A stretch of DNA of 64,000 bases from Thermoactinomyces vulgaris (GTDB lineage: Bacteria > Bacillota > Bacilli > Thermoactinomycetales > Thermoactinomycetaceae): assembly GCF_003688725.1 (NCBI RefSeq), contig NZ_REFP01000007.1, positions 478,900 to 542,899 on the forward strand, written 5' to 3'. Shown piece by piece: positions 36,456 through 45,395 of the stretch. Each line of letters starts with the position of its first letter. Position 1 is the first letter of the stretch. The notes beneath the pieces are model-generated. The model ran no database searches. It was not told where the DNA came from and worked only from the letters and a program-made list of their open reading frames with translations. The position numbers and the translations under genes are program-made.

Positions 36456-37321
36456 TCAGGATGGCATGTCGGCCCGGAAGTTTGGATCCAGTTTTTTTAA
36501 TTTATCCATGATCCGCCGTTTGCGGTATAACATCATGCCGGCTTCCGCCACTTCTTCGACCGTGGAGCGGTTGATGAAGGCTCCGAAGAGAATGCCGATG
36601 ACCGGCACGATTTGAAAGAGTTTTTTCCAGCCGAAATGATCACGGTACGTTGCAATCACTTCCCGCCATCCCTGAAATTCGGAGATGGCTTCCCGTTGGT
36701 TTTTTTCGGAACCGGTTTCTGCCAGCTGCTTGAGAATGGATTGTTTGCCGACATAGTCGGCGGAAGCAAATTGCAAACATTTGACAATGAAGATTCGCTC
36801 TGATTTTTCTTTGGGCTGATATCCATAGATAATGGCCATTTCTTGCAAGGCGTGAAGCGAAATGCCGAGCAAGGCGGGGATGTCTATGGCCAAGGTGAAA
36901 ATTCCGCCGAATCCGGTGGTGGCCCCTTGCATGGTGGCGAGTTGCTTGTGTTTTTGCATGGCTGTTTCGGCAACTTCGTTTAACAGGGATAACGGAAGTT
37001 GCCCGATTTCTTCCGGCGAAAGGGATGGACCGGGAATCCCCGCTTTCCTGGCGATGACCGAAATGGTTTGGCGTTCCTGAATCAAATACTCACCGCCGGT
37101 TTGGATATAGCTTCCCAATTCATCAAAAAACTTCCCCAGCACGTTATGGACGGCCTGAGGCGTGATTTTATCCAAAAGCGCAAAAGGGAGCCGTCCGATT
37201 TTTTCCCAACAAGATATTGCTTGACCGTTAAAGGATGGACAGCCATTTTCTTTAAATAAGAACGGATTTGCCCGGCGGTTCCCGTCAGGCGAATGCCGTG
37301 CGGACCGGTTTTGAATTCCAT
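36456..37321 (-). pseudogene. EcsC-family protein, interrupted by a one-base frameshift
   Basis: From ATG 37321 (eight bases after GGAGG) the first frame reads MEFKTGPHGIRLTGTAGQIR and continues to TVKQYLVGKK. Homology then moves to another frame, which reads KIGRLPFALLDKITPQ to the end of an EcsC-type protein with a glycine/alanine-rich hydrophobic centre (GFGGIFTLAIDIPALLG). The break is at a run of six A on the coding strand (plus-strand T at 37199-37204); one extra A would restore the frame. It may be a true pseudogene, phase variation, slippage during expression, or a sequencing error. The restored product would be about 287 aa. EcsC proteins are poorly characterised. Confidence 0.75.
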
Positions 37322-37451
37322 ATTGCACGCCTCCGGTAACAAAGTGTTTAATTCTTTTTTACGTCAGTGCAAGTGAACTTATACATCCGCCGACGTTACC
37401 GGAGATTTGCAAACACATTGACGGAAAAAACATGTAATTTGATAGGACAAT

Positions 37452-37479
37452 TTATATTGCGAATCCGGGTGCATATATA
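37452..37479 (+). promoter_or_regulatory. Candidate sigma-E/K-type promoter
   Basis: TTATATT, a 13-base spacer and CATATATA resemble a mother-cell promoter (KMATATT then CATACAMT). It lies 120 bases before a DUF2642 gene and a manganese catalase, which would suit a spore-coat pair. The spacer is one base short. Confidence 0.35.
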
Positions 37480-37599
37480 CATTTATGGAGGTTCTTTTTC
37501 TGTTATAAGCCAAGTTTGCTGAATGGGTTTCAAAGGAACGGTTGCTTCTTCGTGTTGTTATCAAGAGGAAATTTCCTCAGATCATAAGGAGGGATTTCA

Positions 37600-37854
37600 A
37601 TGCACCCTTGGTCACCCTGTGGGAGCATGTATGATGCCACCTTCCAATCCAGTCTGTATCCGCTCATGGGCCGGAAGGTTTCCGTGCAAACGATCCGCGG
37701 GAGTGTAACGGGAAGGCTCACACACGTTCAGAGTGATCATGTCGTGGTTCAATCCGGCGGGGCTCCTTTTTTTATTCGCATGCAACAAATCCTTTGGGTC
37801 GTGCCGGTTACAAAAAGCAAGAGACAACGGATGACTTCTCCGCTTCCTTGTTGA
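37600..37854 (+). CDS. DUF2642 family protein (YuzF-like)
   Basis: An 84-aa protein with the DUF2642 core YPLMGRKVSVQTIRGSVTG followed by HVVVQSGGAPFFIRMQQILWVVP, a small beta-barrel-like domain found in Bacillales spore-associated proteins such as YuzF. AAGGAGGG precedes the ATG. It lies 55 bases upstream of a manganese catalase on the same strand, so the two may form a sporulation operon. Confidence 0.72.
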   Translation: MHPWSPCGSMYDATFQSSLYPLMGRKVSVQTIRGSVTGRLTHVQSDHVVVQSGGAPFFIRMQQILWVVPVTKSKRQRMTSPLPC

Positions 37855-37909
37855 TGGCATGACCTGAATTTGATCCGGTTTTTGATGCATAACCAAGGGA
37901 GGGGAAAGG

Positions 37910-38800
37910 ATGTTTAAACGTTATAATCGTCTGGCTATTGAATTACCCGTCCCCGAACACGGGGATGCCAATGCGGCGGCGGCTGTTCAGGAATTGCTCG
38001 GCGGACGTTTCGGAGAAATGTCCACCTTAAACAACTATATGTTCCAATCCTTCAATTTTCGTGCCAAAAAAAAATTGAAACCCTTTTACGATCTGGTTGC
38101 CAGCATCACGGCAGAGGAATTCGGTCATGTGGAACTTGTCAGTGCAGCCATCAATTTATTGTCCACCGGCATCACCCGTCCGGGGGATCCGGACACCACC
38201 CCATTAAGAAACGGGTTGGATGCCCGAAATTCCTATTACTTTATCGCAACGGCCCAGACCGCGTTTCCTGCAGATTCGATGGGCAATCCATGGAACGGAA
38301 CTTATGTGTTTAACAGCGGCAATTTGATTGAAGATTTTCTGCACAACTTTTTCCTGGAGATCGGTGCCCGCACCCACAAAATGAGGGTTTACGAAATGAC
38401 CGATGCACCGGTGGCCCGGGAGATGATCGGTTACCTATTGGTGCGGGGAGGCGTGCATATCGTTGCCTATGCCAAGGCGCTCGAAATCCTGACCGGTGTC
38501 GATGTCACCCGCATGCTTCCCATACCGAGTCTTGACAACTCCAAATTTGATCATGCCAGAAAATACATTGAACAAGGACTGGACAACATTCTTTACACCT
38601 GGAGTGACCATGACTACCGCGACATCGACAAGATCTGGAGAGGGGAAAACCCGGAAACGGGTGCACCGCTCCGTGTGGTGAAGGGAACGCCGGAAGGAGC
38701 CCCTGTGCCTGATTTGGAGAAAAAACCGGAAGAGTTTGCCCCGGGCCTTGACAAAGATCATTATGAGTGGGTGTTAAATAAATTGAAATTTTATATGTAA
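37910..38800 (+). CDS. Manganese catalase
   Basis: A 296-aa ferritin-like di-manganese catalase that dismutates hydrogen peroxide. Metal-ligand elements are present: Glu in LLGGRFGEMSTLNNYM near residue 36, Glu-x-x-His in ITAEEFGHVELV near 66-71, Glu in FFLEIGARTHKMRVYEM near 150 and His in LLVRGGVHIVAYAKAL near 185. It resembles B. subtilis YdbD more than the shorter coat protein CotJC. GGAGGGG precedes the ATG; a terminator follows. No heme motifs. Confidence 0.93.
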   Translation: MFKRYNRLAIELPVPEHGDANAAAAVQELLGGRFGEMSTLNNYMFQSFNFRAKKKLKPFYDLVASITAEEFGHVELVSAAINLLSTGITRPGDPDTTPLRNGLDARNSYYFIATAQTAFPADSMGNPWNGTYVFNSGNLIEDFLHNFFLEIGARTHKMRVYEMTDAPVAREMIGYLLVRGGVHIVAYAKALEILTGVDVTRMLPIPSLDNSKFDHARKYIEQGLDNILYTWSDHDYRDIDKIWRGENPETGAPLRVVKGTPEGAPVPDLEKKPEEFAPGLDKDHYEWVLNKLKFYM

Positions 38801-38807
38801 ACGGCTG

Positions 38808-38849
38808 ACAGCCACAGTCCGGCCCCGGCTGGGCTGTTTTCTTTTTTTT
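38808..38849 (+). terminator. Intrinsic terminator after the manganese catalase gene
   Basis: ACAGCC and GGCTGT close a GC-rich stem that has an inner CCGG/CCGG element, followed by a T-rich run. Confidence 0.75.
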
Positions 38850-38920
38850 GATCCGGTTTCCGGTATATGCGGTTTACTGCGTTATAATGGAGTGGACATC
38901 CCAAACAGGAGTGACTGGTC

Positions 38921-39472
38921 ATGAAACAAAATCTGGAAGAAAAAACGATTGCCACCCAAAAAATATTCACCGGAAAAGTCATTGATTTACAAGTGGATGA
39001 TGTCCTGCTTCCCAACGGAAACGTCTCCAAACGGGAAATTGTGACACACCCCGGCGCCGTGGCCGTCATGGCGCTCAATGAAGAAGACAAGCTCGTGCTT
39101 GTACGGCAATTCCGCAAAGCGTTGGAAAAAACGATTTTGGAAATACCGGCGGGAAAATTGGAAAAAGGCGAAGATCCGATGGACAGTGCCCGGCGGGAGT
39201 TGGAAGAAGAAACCGGTTATCAGCCCGGCCGTTTGGAAGAAGTGGTCTCGTTTTACACCTCCCCCGGTTTTGCCGATGAGAAAATCCATTTGTACTGGGC
39301 GACCGGTCTGGAAAAAGGAACCCGCAATCCGGATGAAGACGAATTTGTGGAGCTGGTCGAGCTGACCATGGAAGAATGTTTCAAACGGATTGAAACCGGA
39401 GAAATCTGTGACGCCAAAACGATTTTTGCCGTTTATTTTTGGAAAAACCGGGTGGAAGCCGGCGATGAGTGA
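38921..39472 (+). CDS. nudF: ADP-ribose pyrophosphatase (Nudix)
   Basis: Hydrolyses ADP-ribose to AMP and ribose 5-phosphate. The 183-aa protein has a complete Nudix box, with the key residues running from G of AGKLEKGEDPMDSA to REL-EEETGY about residues 82-105. CAGGAG precedes the ATG. Its stop overlaps the start of endonuclease Q by eight bases, as in other Bacillales where nudF and yqxK are adjacent. Confidence 0.95.
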   Translation: MKQNLEEKTIATQKIFTGKVIDLQVDDVLLPNGNVSKREIVTHPGAVAVMALNEEDKLVLVRQFRKALEKTILEIPAGKLEKGEDPMDSARRELEEETGYQPGRLEEVVSFYTSPGFADEKIHLYWATGLEKGTRNPDEDEFVELVELTMEECFKRIETGEICDAKTIFAVYFWKNRVEAGDE

Positions 39473-40640
39473 ACTGAAGACCCTTTATGCCGATTTTCAT
39501 ATTCATATCGGGAGAACCAGTCGCAATCATCCGGTAAAGATTACCGCGGCCAGAAACATGACCTTTGAAAACATCGTCAAAGAGGCACACCATCGCAAGG
39601 GGCTCGGCATGATCGGCGTGATTGACAGCCAGTCCCCGCCGGTGCAGGAGGATATTCTCGACGGGCTTCGATCCGGATGGTTCCGGGAGCATCCGGACGG
39701 GGGAATCGTTTACAAAGAGACGACCTGTTTGCTCGGAGCCGAAATTGAGATCCGGGAACCGGACACGGGCCCGGCTCATGTGCTGGTGTTTGTAAAAACT
39801 TTGGAGAAGATGCAGCAATTGACTGCTTGGCTGAAAAAGTCGATGAAAAATGTACAGTTGAGTACCCAAAGGCTTTATCAGCCGGTTTCAAAGTTGCAGG
39901 AAAAAGTGGAAGAGCTGGACGGGTTGTTGATTCCCGCCCACATTTTTACGCCGTTTAAAAGTGTTTATGGCAGTGCCGTCGACTCCATGGGGCAGCTTTT
40001 TGATTTGAAGAAAGTGGCTGCGGTCGAATTGGGGCTGAGCTCCGACTCGGAATTGGCGGACCGGATTTCGGAGTTGAATGCATTTCCGTTTTTAACGAAT
40101 TCGGATGCGCACTCCCTGCCGAAAATCGGACGGGAGTACAACAAGCTTTTGGTGAAAGAAGCCAGTTTTGAAGAATTCCGCAAGGCGTTGAACGGGGCGG
40201 ACGGCCGAAAAATCCTTAAAAACTACGGGTTGAATCCGCGATTGGGTAAATATTACCGGACCCGGTGTTTAAAATGCGGTGAGCTCTGGCCTCATGAAGA
40301 AACGCCGGTTTGTTTGCATTGCGGAAGCAAAAAGAGAGTCAAAGGTGTTTTGGACCGGATTTTGGAAATCAGTGACCAATCTTGCCGCCATCCGTCATTT
40401 CGTCCTCCGTACCAATATCAAGTTCCATTGGAATTTATCCCGAAACTGGGGAAAAGGACTATGGAAAAACTGCTGGACGCATTTGGCACTGAAATGAACA
40501 TTCTTCATGAAGTTCCGGTCGAAGCGCTTGAAAGCGTGGCGGGAAGCCACATCGCCCGTCACATTCTCATGGCCCGGGAACAAAAACTGGCTTTCGAAGA
40601 AGGCGGGGGAGGCATATACGGACGGGTGAAACCAAGCTGA
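39465..40640 (+). CDS. Endonuclease Q (PHP domain)
   Basis: Homologue of B. subtilis YqxK and archaeal EndoQ, which nick DNA 5' to deaminated bases (uracil, hypoxanthine). The N-terminal PHP domain has YADFHIHIG near residue 8 and further metal ligands in IPAHIFTPF and TNSDAHSLP. A zinc-finger pair follows (RCLKCGELWP and VCLHCGSKK, about residues 265-290), then a helix-hairpin-helix region with GKRTMEKLLDAFG. ATG 39465 overlaps nudF; 391 aa. In B. subtilis 168 yqxK is often described as shorter; here the frame is complete. Confidence 0.9.
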   Translation: MSELKTLYADFHIHIGRTSRNHPVKITAARNMTFENIVKEAHHRKGLGMIGVIDSQSPPVQEDILDGLRSGWFREHPDGGIVYKETTCLLGAEIEIREPDTGPAHVLVFVKTLEKMQQLTAWLKKSMKNVQLSTQRLYQPVSKLQEKVEELDGLLIPAHIFTPFKSVYGSAVDSMGQLFDLKKVAAVELGLSSDSELADRISELNAFPFLTNSDAHSLPKIGREYNKLLVKEASFEEFRKALNGADGRKILKNYGLNPRLGKYYRTRCLKCGELWPHEETPVCLHCGSKKRVKGVLDRILEISDQSCRHPSFRPPYQYQVPLEFIPKLGKRTMEKLLDAFGTEMNILHEVPVEALESVAGSHIARHILMAREQKLAFEEGGGGIYGRVKPS

Positions 40641-40668
40641 CCACATGAATTGTGGCCGGCTTTTTTTA
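40634..40668 (+). terminator. Intrinsic terminator after endonuclease Q
   Basis: CCACA (40641-40645) and TGTGG (40651-40655) with flanking AGC/GGCT pairs form a stem followed by seven T. Confidence 0.75.
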
Positions 40669-40819
40669 TTCCCGCCTTTTCTTAAAAGATGATCCATTCC
40701 GGGAACAAGAAAGAAGAACGTAGTATAATGGATTTAACATCTGTACCGGTTAAGTTTGAGCGATGAAAGGTGAAGAAGGGATTGGGAAAACACCAGAGGT
40801 GAAATTTGGAGTGATGGGA

Positions 40820-41254
40820 ATGGCTTATTTGGATTGGTCTCAGAAGTTGCTGAAAGTGAGCGGGTCATGGGTTCTTGTATGTGTGATTCTTTTAATCTTG
40901 TTCAAAGGATTGATTTTCCTTCTCCGCAACAAAAAATTATCGGTTTTCATCGCTTGCTTCAAAGGGATTTGGGCTGTCTTTTTTATCCTTTACTATGGTT
41001 TGATCTGTATATTTATTTATCGATTTCTGATTTATCCGTCTTTTGACGGGGATCCGGTTTGGGAGATTGGAATGACGCTGATCATTTTTGGCCTGGCGGT
41101 TTTGTTCTGGATCGGCCCCGTACGGGGAATCCTGGGATTCAAAGCCACCCGGACCCATCCCGAGGCGGCTGGCGGTTCCAAAGACGGCTGGGTGATTGAA
41201 AGCTGGTGGGGGGACGAGGTGTTGCCGGAGCGGAACCGGGATCCGGGCGAATGA
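40820..41254 (+). CDS. Membrane protein of unknown function
   Basis: A 144-aa protein with three membrane helices (about residues 15-36, 45-68 and 78-100) and a hydrophilic C-terminal tail ending in charged residues. I do not recognise a family. ATG 40820 lies eight bases after GGAG; other in-frame starts occur up to 40763. It stands between endonuclease Q and spoIIM, each with its own control signals, so its own promoter is likely nearby. Confidence 0.65.
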   Translation: MAYLDWSQKLLKVSGSWVLVCVILLILFKGLIFLLRNKKLSVFIACFKGIWAVFFILYYGLICIFIYRFLIYPSFDGDPVWEIGMTLIIFGLAVLFWIGPVRGILGFKATRTHPEAAGGSKDGWVIESWWGDEVLPERNRDPGE

Positions 41255-41286
41255 ACCGGAAGCAGGCAAATCTATAGAATCTTTTC

Positions 41287-41315
41287 GTATATTTTGGCTT
41301 TGTCCGTCATAGTTT
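41287..41315 (+). promoter_or_regulatory. Candidate sigma-E promoter for spoIIM
   Basis: GTATATT (41287-41293), a 14-base spacer and CATAGTTT (41308-41315) fit the sigma-E form KMATATT-N14-CATACAMT at most positions. spoIIM is sigma-E controlled in B. subtilis. Confidence 0.55.
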
Positions 41316-41344
41316 CATAGTGATGGACAAAGGAGGCGGAAAGT

Positions 41345-42007
41345 ATGAAAAGAAGACCGGGTCCCTTTGAGCATACACTGAGGTCCCATTTTCAGAGTCA
41401 AAAGTCGTTATATATTTTCGTCACGACCCTGTTTATGATGGGAGTGATTTTTGGCGCCGTTTTGGTCAACTCCTTGGATCCGTCTCAAAAAGAAGGGTTG
41501 CTTCATTATCTGGGGTATTTTTTTCAGGGGTTAAAAGACGAGACCATTGCCGAGCCAGGGGTTGCTTTCCAACATTCATTGGGAGACCATTTGAAAACGA
41601 TCGGTTTGATGTGGATTTTGGGCTTGTCGGTCATCGGGATTCCTGTTTTGTTGGTTCTCTTGTTCTTAAAAGGCCTGGTCATCGGGTTTACGGTGGGGTT
41701 TCTTTTTTCAAAATTGTCCTGGCAGGGGCTTTGGTTTGCGTTTGTTTCCATTGTGCCGCAAAATTTGCTGATCATCCCGTCGATGATTATCATCACCATG
41801 GCCGGCATCCGTTTTTCCATCACCCTGATCAAGAATCGTTTGATTCATCATCGTGGAGCCATTTATCCGCATTTTGTCTCCTTTTCGCTGTTGGTGACGG
41901 GCATGGCGGTGGTTATGCTGGTTTCTTCCGCCTTTGAAGCTTATGTTTCCCCGGTGATGATGAAAGAGGTTGTGCCAACCGACATCACTGTGAGTCAAAA
42001 CCCTTAA
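41345..42007 (+). CDS. spoIIM: Stage II sporulation protein M
   Basis: Membrane component of the SpoIID-SpoIIM-SpoIIP machine that thins septal peptidoglycan and drives engulfment in the mother cell. The 220-aa protein has five or six helices, with the conserved GIPVLLVLLFLKGLVIGFTV and FAFVSIVPQNLLIIPSM segments. AAGGAGG precedes the ATG. Order endoQ-(orf)-spoIIM-fur agrees with the B. subtilis map. Confidence 0.95.
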   Translation: MKRRPGPFEHTLRSHFQSQKSLYIFVTTLFMMGVIFGAVLVNSLDPSQKEGLLHYLGYFFQGLKDETIAEPGVAFQHSLGDHLKTIGLMWILGLSVIGIPVLLVLLFLKGLVIGFTVGFLFSKLSWQGLWFAFVSIVPQNLLIIPSMIIITMAGIRFSITLIKNRLIHHRGAIYPHFVSFSLLVTGMAVVMLVSSAFEAYVSPVMMKEVVPTDITVSQNP

Positions 42008-42008
42008 T

Positions 42009-42023
42009 TTATAACAATTATTA
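42009..42023 (+). promoter_or_regulatory. PerR/Fur-type box upstream of fur
   Basis: TTATAACAATTATTA matches TTATAATNATTATAA at 12 of 14 defined positions. It lies about 40 bases before the fur -35, so peroxide- or iron-responsive control is plausible. Confidence 0.5.
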
Positions 42024-42046
42024 TTTGATAATATTTCTCGATTGGA

Positions 42047-42075
42047 TTGACTCCTCTGCTTTGGTCAAATATAAT
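42047..42075 (+). promoter_or_regulatory. Sigma-A promoter of fur
   Basis: TTGACT (42047-42052), a 17-base spacer and a perfect TATAAT (42070-42075) lie 30 bases before the fur start. Confidence 0.85.
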
Positions 42076-42104
42076 GGTGTAAGACAGACAGGGGGGTGTC
42101 GTTA

Positions 42105-42584
42105 TTGGAAGATCGGGTGAATCAAATTAAACAACAATTATCCGCCCATAACTATAAATTGACCCCCCAACGGGAAGCGACGGTCCGTGTGCTTTTGGAA
42201 AATGAGGAAGATCATTTGAGCGCGGAGGATGTCTACCTGTTGGTGAAGGAAAAAGCTCCGGAAATCGGGTTGGCAACCGTGTATCGGACGCTGGAGCTTT
42301 TAAGCGAATTGCAGATTATCCATAAGTTGAATTTCGGAGATGGTGTAACACGGTATGAATTTCGGGCTGAAGGGGCGGAACATCACCACCATCACCTCAT
42401 CTGTCTCCATTGTGGTACAGTCGATGAAATTACGGAGGATTTGCTAGGCCCGATTGAGGAACAGGTGGAGAAAGATTTTGATTTTCAGATTGTGGATCAT
42501 CGGTTGACATTCCATGGAATTTGCCATCGTTGTAAAGGAAAAGTATCCAATTTAAAAAAACTGGTAGGATCCAAAGTGACGTGA
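42105..42584 (+). CDS. fur: Ferric uptake regulator Fur
   Basis: Iron-responsive repressor. The 159-aa protein follows B. subtilis Fur closely: winged helix YKLTPQREATVRVLLENEED and IGLATVYRTLELL, regulatory His-rich EHHHHHLICLHCG, and a second CxxC pair (CHRC) near the C-terminus. TTG 42105 (LEDRVNQIK) aligns with the usual start; a GTG three codons upstream overlaps the ribosome site. Both CxxC motifs are present (CLHC, CHRC), so a structural zinc site is likely. Confidence 0.95.
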   Translation: MEDRVNQIKQQLSAHNYKLTPQREATVRVLLENEEDHLSAEDVYLLVKEKAPEIGLATVYRTLELLSELQIIHKLNFGDGVTRYEFRAEGAEHHHHHLICLHCGTVDEITEDLLGPIEEQVEKDFDFQIVDHRLTFHGICHRCKGKVSNLKKLVGSKVT

Positions 42585-42609
42585 GATCTCTTCAGATCTC
42601 ACGTTTTTT
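42579..42609 (+). terminator. Intrinsic terminator after fur
   Basis: GTGAGATCT and AGATCTCAC form a perfect stem with a CTTC loop and a T-run. The stem includes the fur stop codon. Confidence 0.93.
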
Positions 42610-42677
42610 TATGTTTAAAATCCGATATATATTCCATCCTATAAATGGAAGCTCAAACCAAAGGAGGGTGTTGAATA

Positions 42678-43799
42678 TTGAAAGTCGGAATTCCCAAGGA
42701 GATCAAAAACAATGAGAATCGTGTCGCCATCACACCCGCTGGTGTCGACCTTTTGGTGCAAGCCGGGCACGAAGTCATGGTGGAGTCCGGTGCCGGCGAG
42801 GGAAGCGGATTCAAGGATGAAGAATTTTTGGAGCATGGCGCCCATATTCTTCCTTCCGCGGCCGATGTGTGGGGCAAAGCGGATATGATTTTAAAAGTAA
42901 AAGAGCCGTTGAAAGAGGAGTTCCAATATTTTCGCGAGGATTTGATCTTATTTACTTATTTGCATCTTGCGCCGGAGCCGGAATTGACAAAGGCGCTGAT
43001 GGATCAAAAAGTTTCCGCCGTTGCCTATGAAACGGTGCAATTGGATAACGGGTCCCTGCCGCTTTTAACCCCGATGAGTGAAGTGGCCGGCCGGATGTCC
43101 GTGCAAATCGGAGCACGCTTTTTGGAAAAACCGCAAAGCGGTGCAGGCGTGTTATTGGGCGGAGTGCCCGGTGTGGCCCCTGGCAATGTGGTGATTATCG
43201 GAGGCGGAACGGTCGGAACCCAAGCCGCCAAGATGGCCTTGGGCATGGGTGCCAATGTGACGATCCTCGATATCAATGCGGAGCGGCTCAGACAGCTGGA
43301 TGATTTGTTTGCCGGACAACGGATTCAAACGTTGATGTCGAACCGGTTCCATATTGCCGAAGCCGTCAAACAGGCGGATTTATTAATCGGGGCGGTTCTG
43401 ATTCCGGGACGGCGGGCACCCAAGCTGGTCACGGAAGAGATGGTCCAAACGATGAAAGAAGGATCCGTGATTGTCGACGTGGCGGTGGACCAGGGGGGAT
43501 CCATCGAAACGGTCGACCGGATTACCACACACAGTAATCCCGTCTATGAGAAATACGGGGTGGTGCACTATGCCGTTCCCAATATCCCCGGTGCGGTTCC
43601 CCGGACTTCCACCATGGCTTTAACCAATGTCACCATGCCGTATGCCAAAGAGATTGCCGATAAAGGTTTGGAGCAGGCCGTAAAAGAGAATAAGGCGCTA
43701 GCCAAAGGAGTCAACGTGATCCACGGGCACGTGACCTACAAAGCCGTGGCGGAAAGCCTCGATTTGCCTTATACGCCGCTTGATGAGGTGATGGGATAA
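42678..43799 (+). CDS. ald: Alanine dehydrogenase
   Basis: NAD-dependent interconversion of alanine and pyruvate; needed for alanine use and normal sporulation in B. subtilis. A 373-aa protein starting [19 protein letters not shown], with the nucleotide-binding [19 protein letters not shown] near residue 172 and the catalytic His in FTYLHLAPE near 97. TTG 42678 follows AAGGAGGG. In B. subtilis ald lies elsewhere; here it has been placed between fur and yqzK. Confidence 0.96.
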   Translation: MKVGIPKEIKNNENRVAITPAGVDLLVQAGHEVMVESGAGEGSGFKDEEFLEHGAHILPSAADVWGKADMILKVKEPLKEEFQYFREDLILFTYLHLAPEPELTKALMDQKVSAVAYETVQLDNGSLPLLTPMSEVAGRMSVQIGARFLEKPQSGAGVLLGGVPGVAPGNVVIIGGGTVGTQAAKMALGMGANVTILDINAERLRQLDDLFAGQRIQTLMSNRFHIAEAVKQADLLIGAVLIPGRRAPKLVTEEMVQTMKEGSVIVDVAVDQGGSIETVDRITTHSNPVYEKYGVVHYAVPNIPGAVPRTSTMALTNVTMPYAKEIADKGLEQAVKENKALAKGVNVIHGHVTYKAVAESLDLPYTPLDEVMG

Positions 43800-43884
43800 A
43801 GGGATGTTTCACTCCCGGATGATGTCATAAAAGATTGTCTTTCACATAATGTTTATAAAAATGTTTGAAAAGGGACGATCTTTT

Positions 43885-44130
43885 ATGGTAATTTCTTTGC
43901 GTAAGGTGAAACAGTGGGTAAAATTTTTGTTATTATTTACCTTATTTACGCTTTTGCTGTATCAGCTTTTCATGATCCTGGCTCCTTATTTCCAACCGGA
44001 CTTTCTGTATGAAGAGCCTTCCGGCGGAGCGGTGAAAGTGATTGCACAAAATATAGATACTCATGAATCCTCATCCACGCTGAAAGAAATGAAAGAACGG
44101 TTGCTTTTGTTTTACTGGATGGGGGAATGA
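43885..44130 (+). CDS. yqzK: DUF4227 protein YqzK
   Basis: An 81-aa protein with one membrane helix (about residues 14-36) and a soluble tail (FYWMGE at the end), matching B. subtilis YqzK (DUF4227), which lies between fur and xerD. ATG 43885 is the start that leaves the basic N-terminus before the helix; an ATG twelve codons upstream is in frame. xerD, normally next, is missing. Confidence 0.8.
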   Translation: MVISLRKVKQWVKFLLLFTLFTLLLYQLFMILAPYFQPDFLYEEPSGGAVKVIAQNIDTHESSSTLKEMKERLLLFYWMGE

Positions 44131-44159
44131 AAAAGAACGCCCACCGTTCTTTTTTTTTC
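44130..44159 (+). terminator. Intrinsic terminator after yqzK
   Basis: AAAAAGAAC and GTTCTTTTT form a stem around GCCCACC, followed by nine T. Confidence 0.88.
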
Positions 44160-44196
44160 TCATGGATTATAATGGGAATCGGAAGGAGATGAAGAG

Positions 44197-45378
44197 ATGA
44201 ATCGTTTTAAACGTGTCGCCTTGATTGTATTAGACAGTGTCGGAATCGGGGCTTTGCCGGATGCCGGTGAATTTAATGATGAAGGTGCGCATACGCTGGG
44301 GCATATTGCCGAATATGGAGACGGGCTCAAAATGCCGAATATGCAAAGCCTCGGGTTGGGAAATATCGAAGCCTTGAAAGGGATTGAGCCGGTCGCGGAA
44401 CCCGAGGCCTGGTACGGAAAAATGAAGGAGATCTCCAGAGGAAAAGATACAACCACCGGACACTGGGAGTTTATGGGGATTTATACGGACAAGCCCTTTA
44501 AAACCTATCCGGACGGATTTCCCACGGAATTGATTCAAGCGTTTGAGGAAAGAACCGGACGCAAAGTGATCGGGAACAAACCGGCTTCCGGAACGGAAAT
44601 CATCAAAGAATTGGGCGAAGAGCACATGAAAACCGGTGCATTGATTGTCTATACTTCCGCCGATAGCGTGTTTCAGATTGCCGCCCATGAGGAAGTGGTG
44701 CCACTGGAGGAATTGTACCGGATTTGTGAAATCGCCCGTGAATTGACCCTGGATGAAAAATATTCCGTCATTCGCGTGATTGCCCGGCCGTTTGTGGGAC
44801 AACCCGGAAATTTCACCCGTACGGCCAACCGCAGGGATTATTCGGTCAAACCGCCGGAAAAAACCGTGTTGAATCATTTGAAAGAAGCGGGCAAAGATGT
44901 GATCTCCATTGGGAAGATTTCCGATATTTATGCCGGTGAAGGAATTACATATTCCCTGAAGACCAAATCCAATATGGATGGCGTGGATCAGTTCCTCAAT
45001 ATCATGAAAGAGGATTTTCACGGACTGGCGTTTGTGAATTTGGTGGACTTTGATGCCAAATACGGCCATCGCCGGGATCCGGAAGGATATCAACAAGCGT
45101 TGGAAGAGTTTGATGCGCGGGTGCCGGAGATTTTGGCATCTCTCCAAGAAGATGATTTATTGATCATCACCGCCGACCACGGAAACGATCCAACCCATCA
45201 TGGAACCGATCACACCCGGGAATACACGCCGCTTTGGGTGTATGGGAAACGTTTGGTCAAGCCCGGACAATCGTTGGGTGTGCGGGAATGTTTTGCAGAC
45301 GTGGGAGCCACTATTGCAGAAAACTTTGATGTGACCATGCCGAAAATCGGAAAAAGCTTTCTGAAAGAATTGAAATAA
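44197..45378 (+). CDS. deoB: Phosphopentomutase
   Basis: Interconverts ribose/deoxyribose 1- and 5-phosphates in nucleoside breakdown (Drm in B. subtilis). A 393-aa alkaline-phosphatase-superfamily enzyme: metal Asp in [16 protein letters not shown], phospho-acceptor Thr in KDTTTGHWE near residue 86, and metal residues in [19 protein letters not shown] near 330. GGAAGGAG precedes the ATG. It forms an operon with punA, which starts 17 bases later. Confidence 0.96.
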   Translation: MNRFKRVALIVLDSVGIGALPDAGEFNDEGAHTLGHIAEYGDGLKMPNMQSLGLGNIEALKGIEPVAEPEAWYGKMKEISRGKDTTTGHWEFMGIYTDKPFKTYPDGFPTELIQAFEERTGRKVIGNKPASGTEIIKELGEEHMKTGALIVYTSADSVFQIAAHEEVVPLEELYRICEIARELTLDEKYSVIRVIARPFVGQPGNFTRTANRRDYSVKPPEKTVLNHLKEAGKDVISIGKISDIYAGEGITYSLKTKSNMDGVDQFLNIMKEDFHGLAFVNLVDFDAKYGHRRDPEGYQQALEEFDARVPEILASLQEDDLLIITADHGNDPTHHGTDHTREYTPLWVYGKRLVKPGQSLGVRECFADVGATIAENFDVTMPKIGKSFLKELK

Positions 45379-45395
45379 AAGGAGTGGTTGAAACC

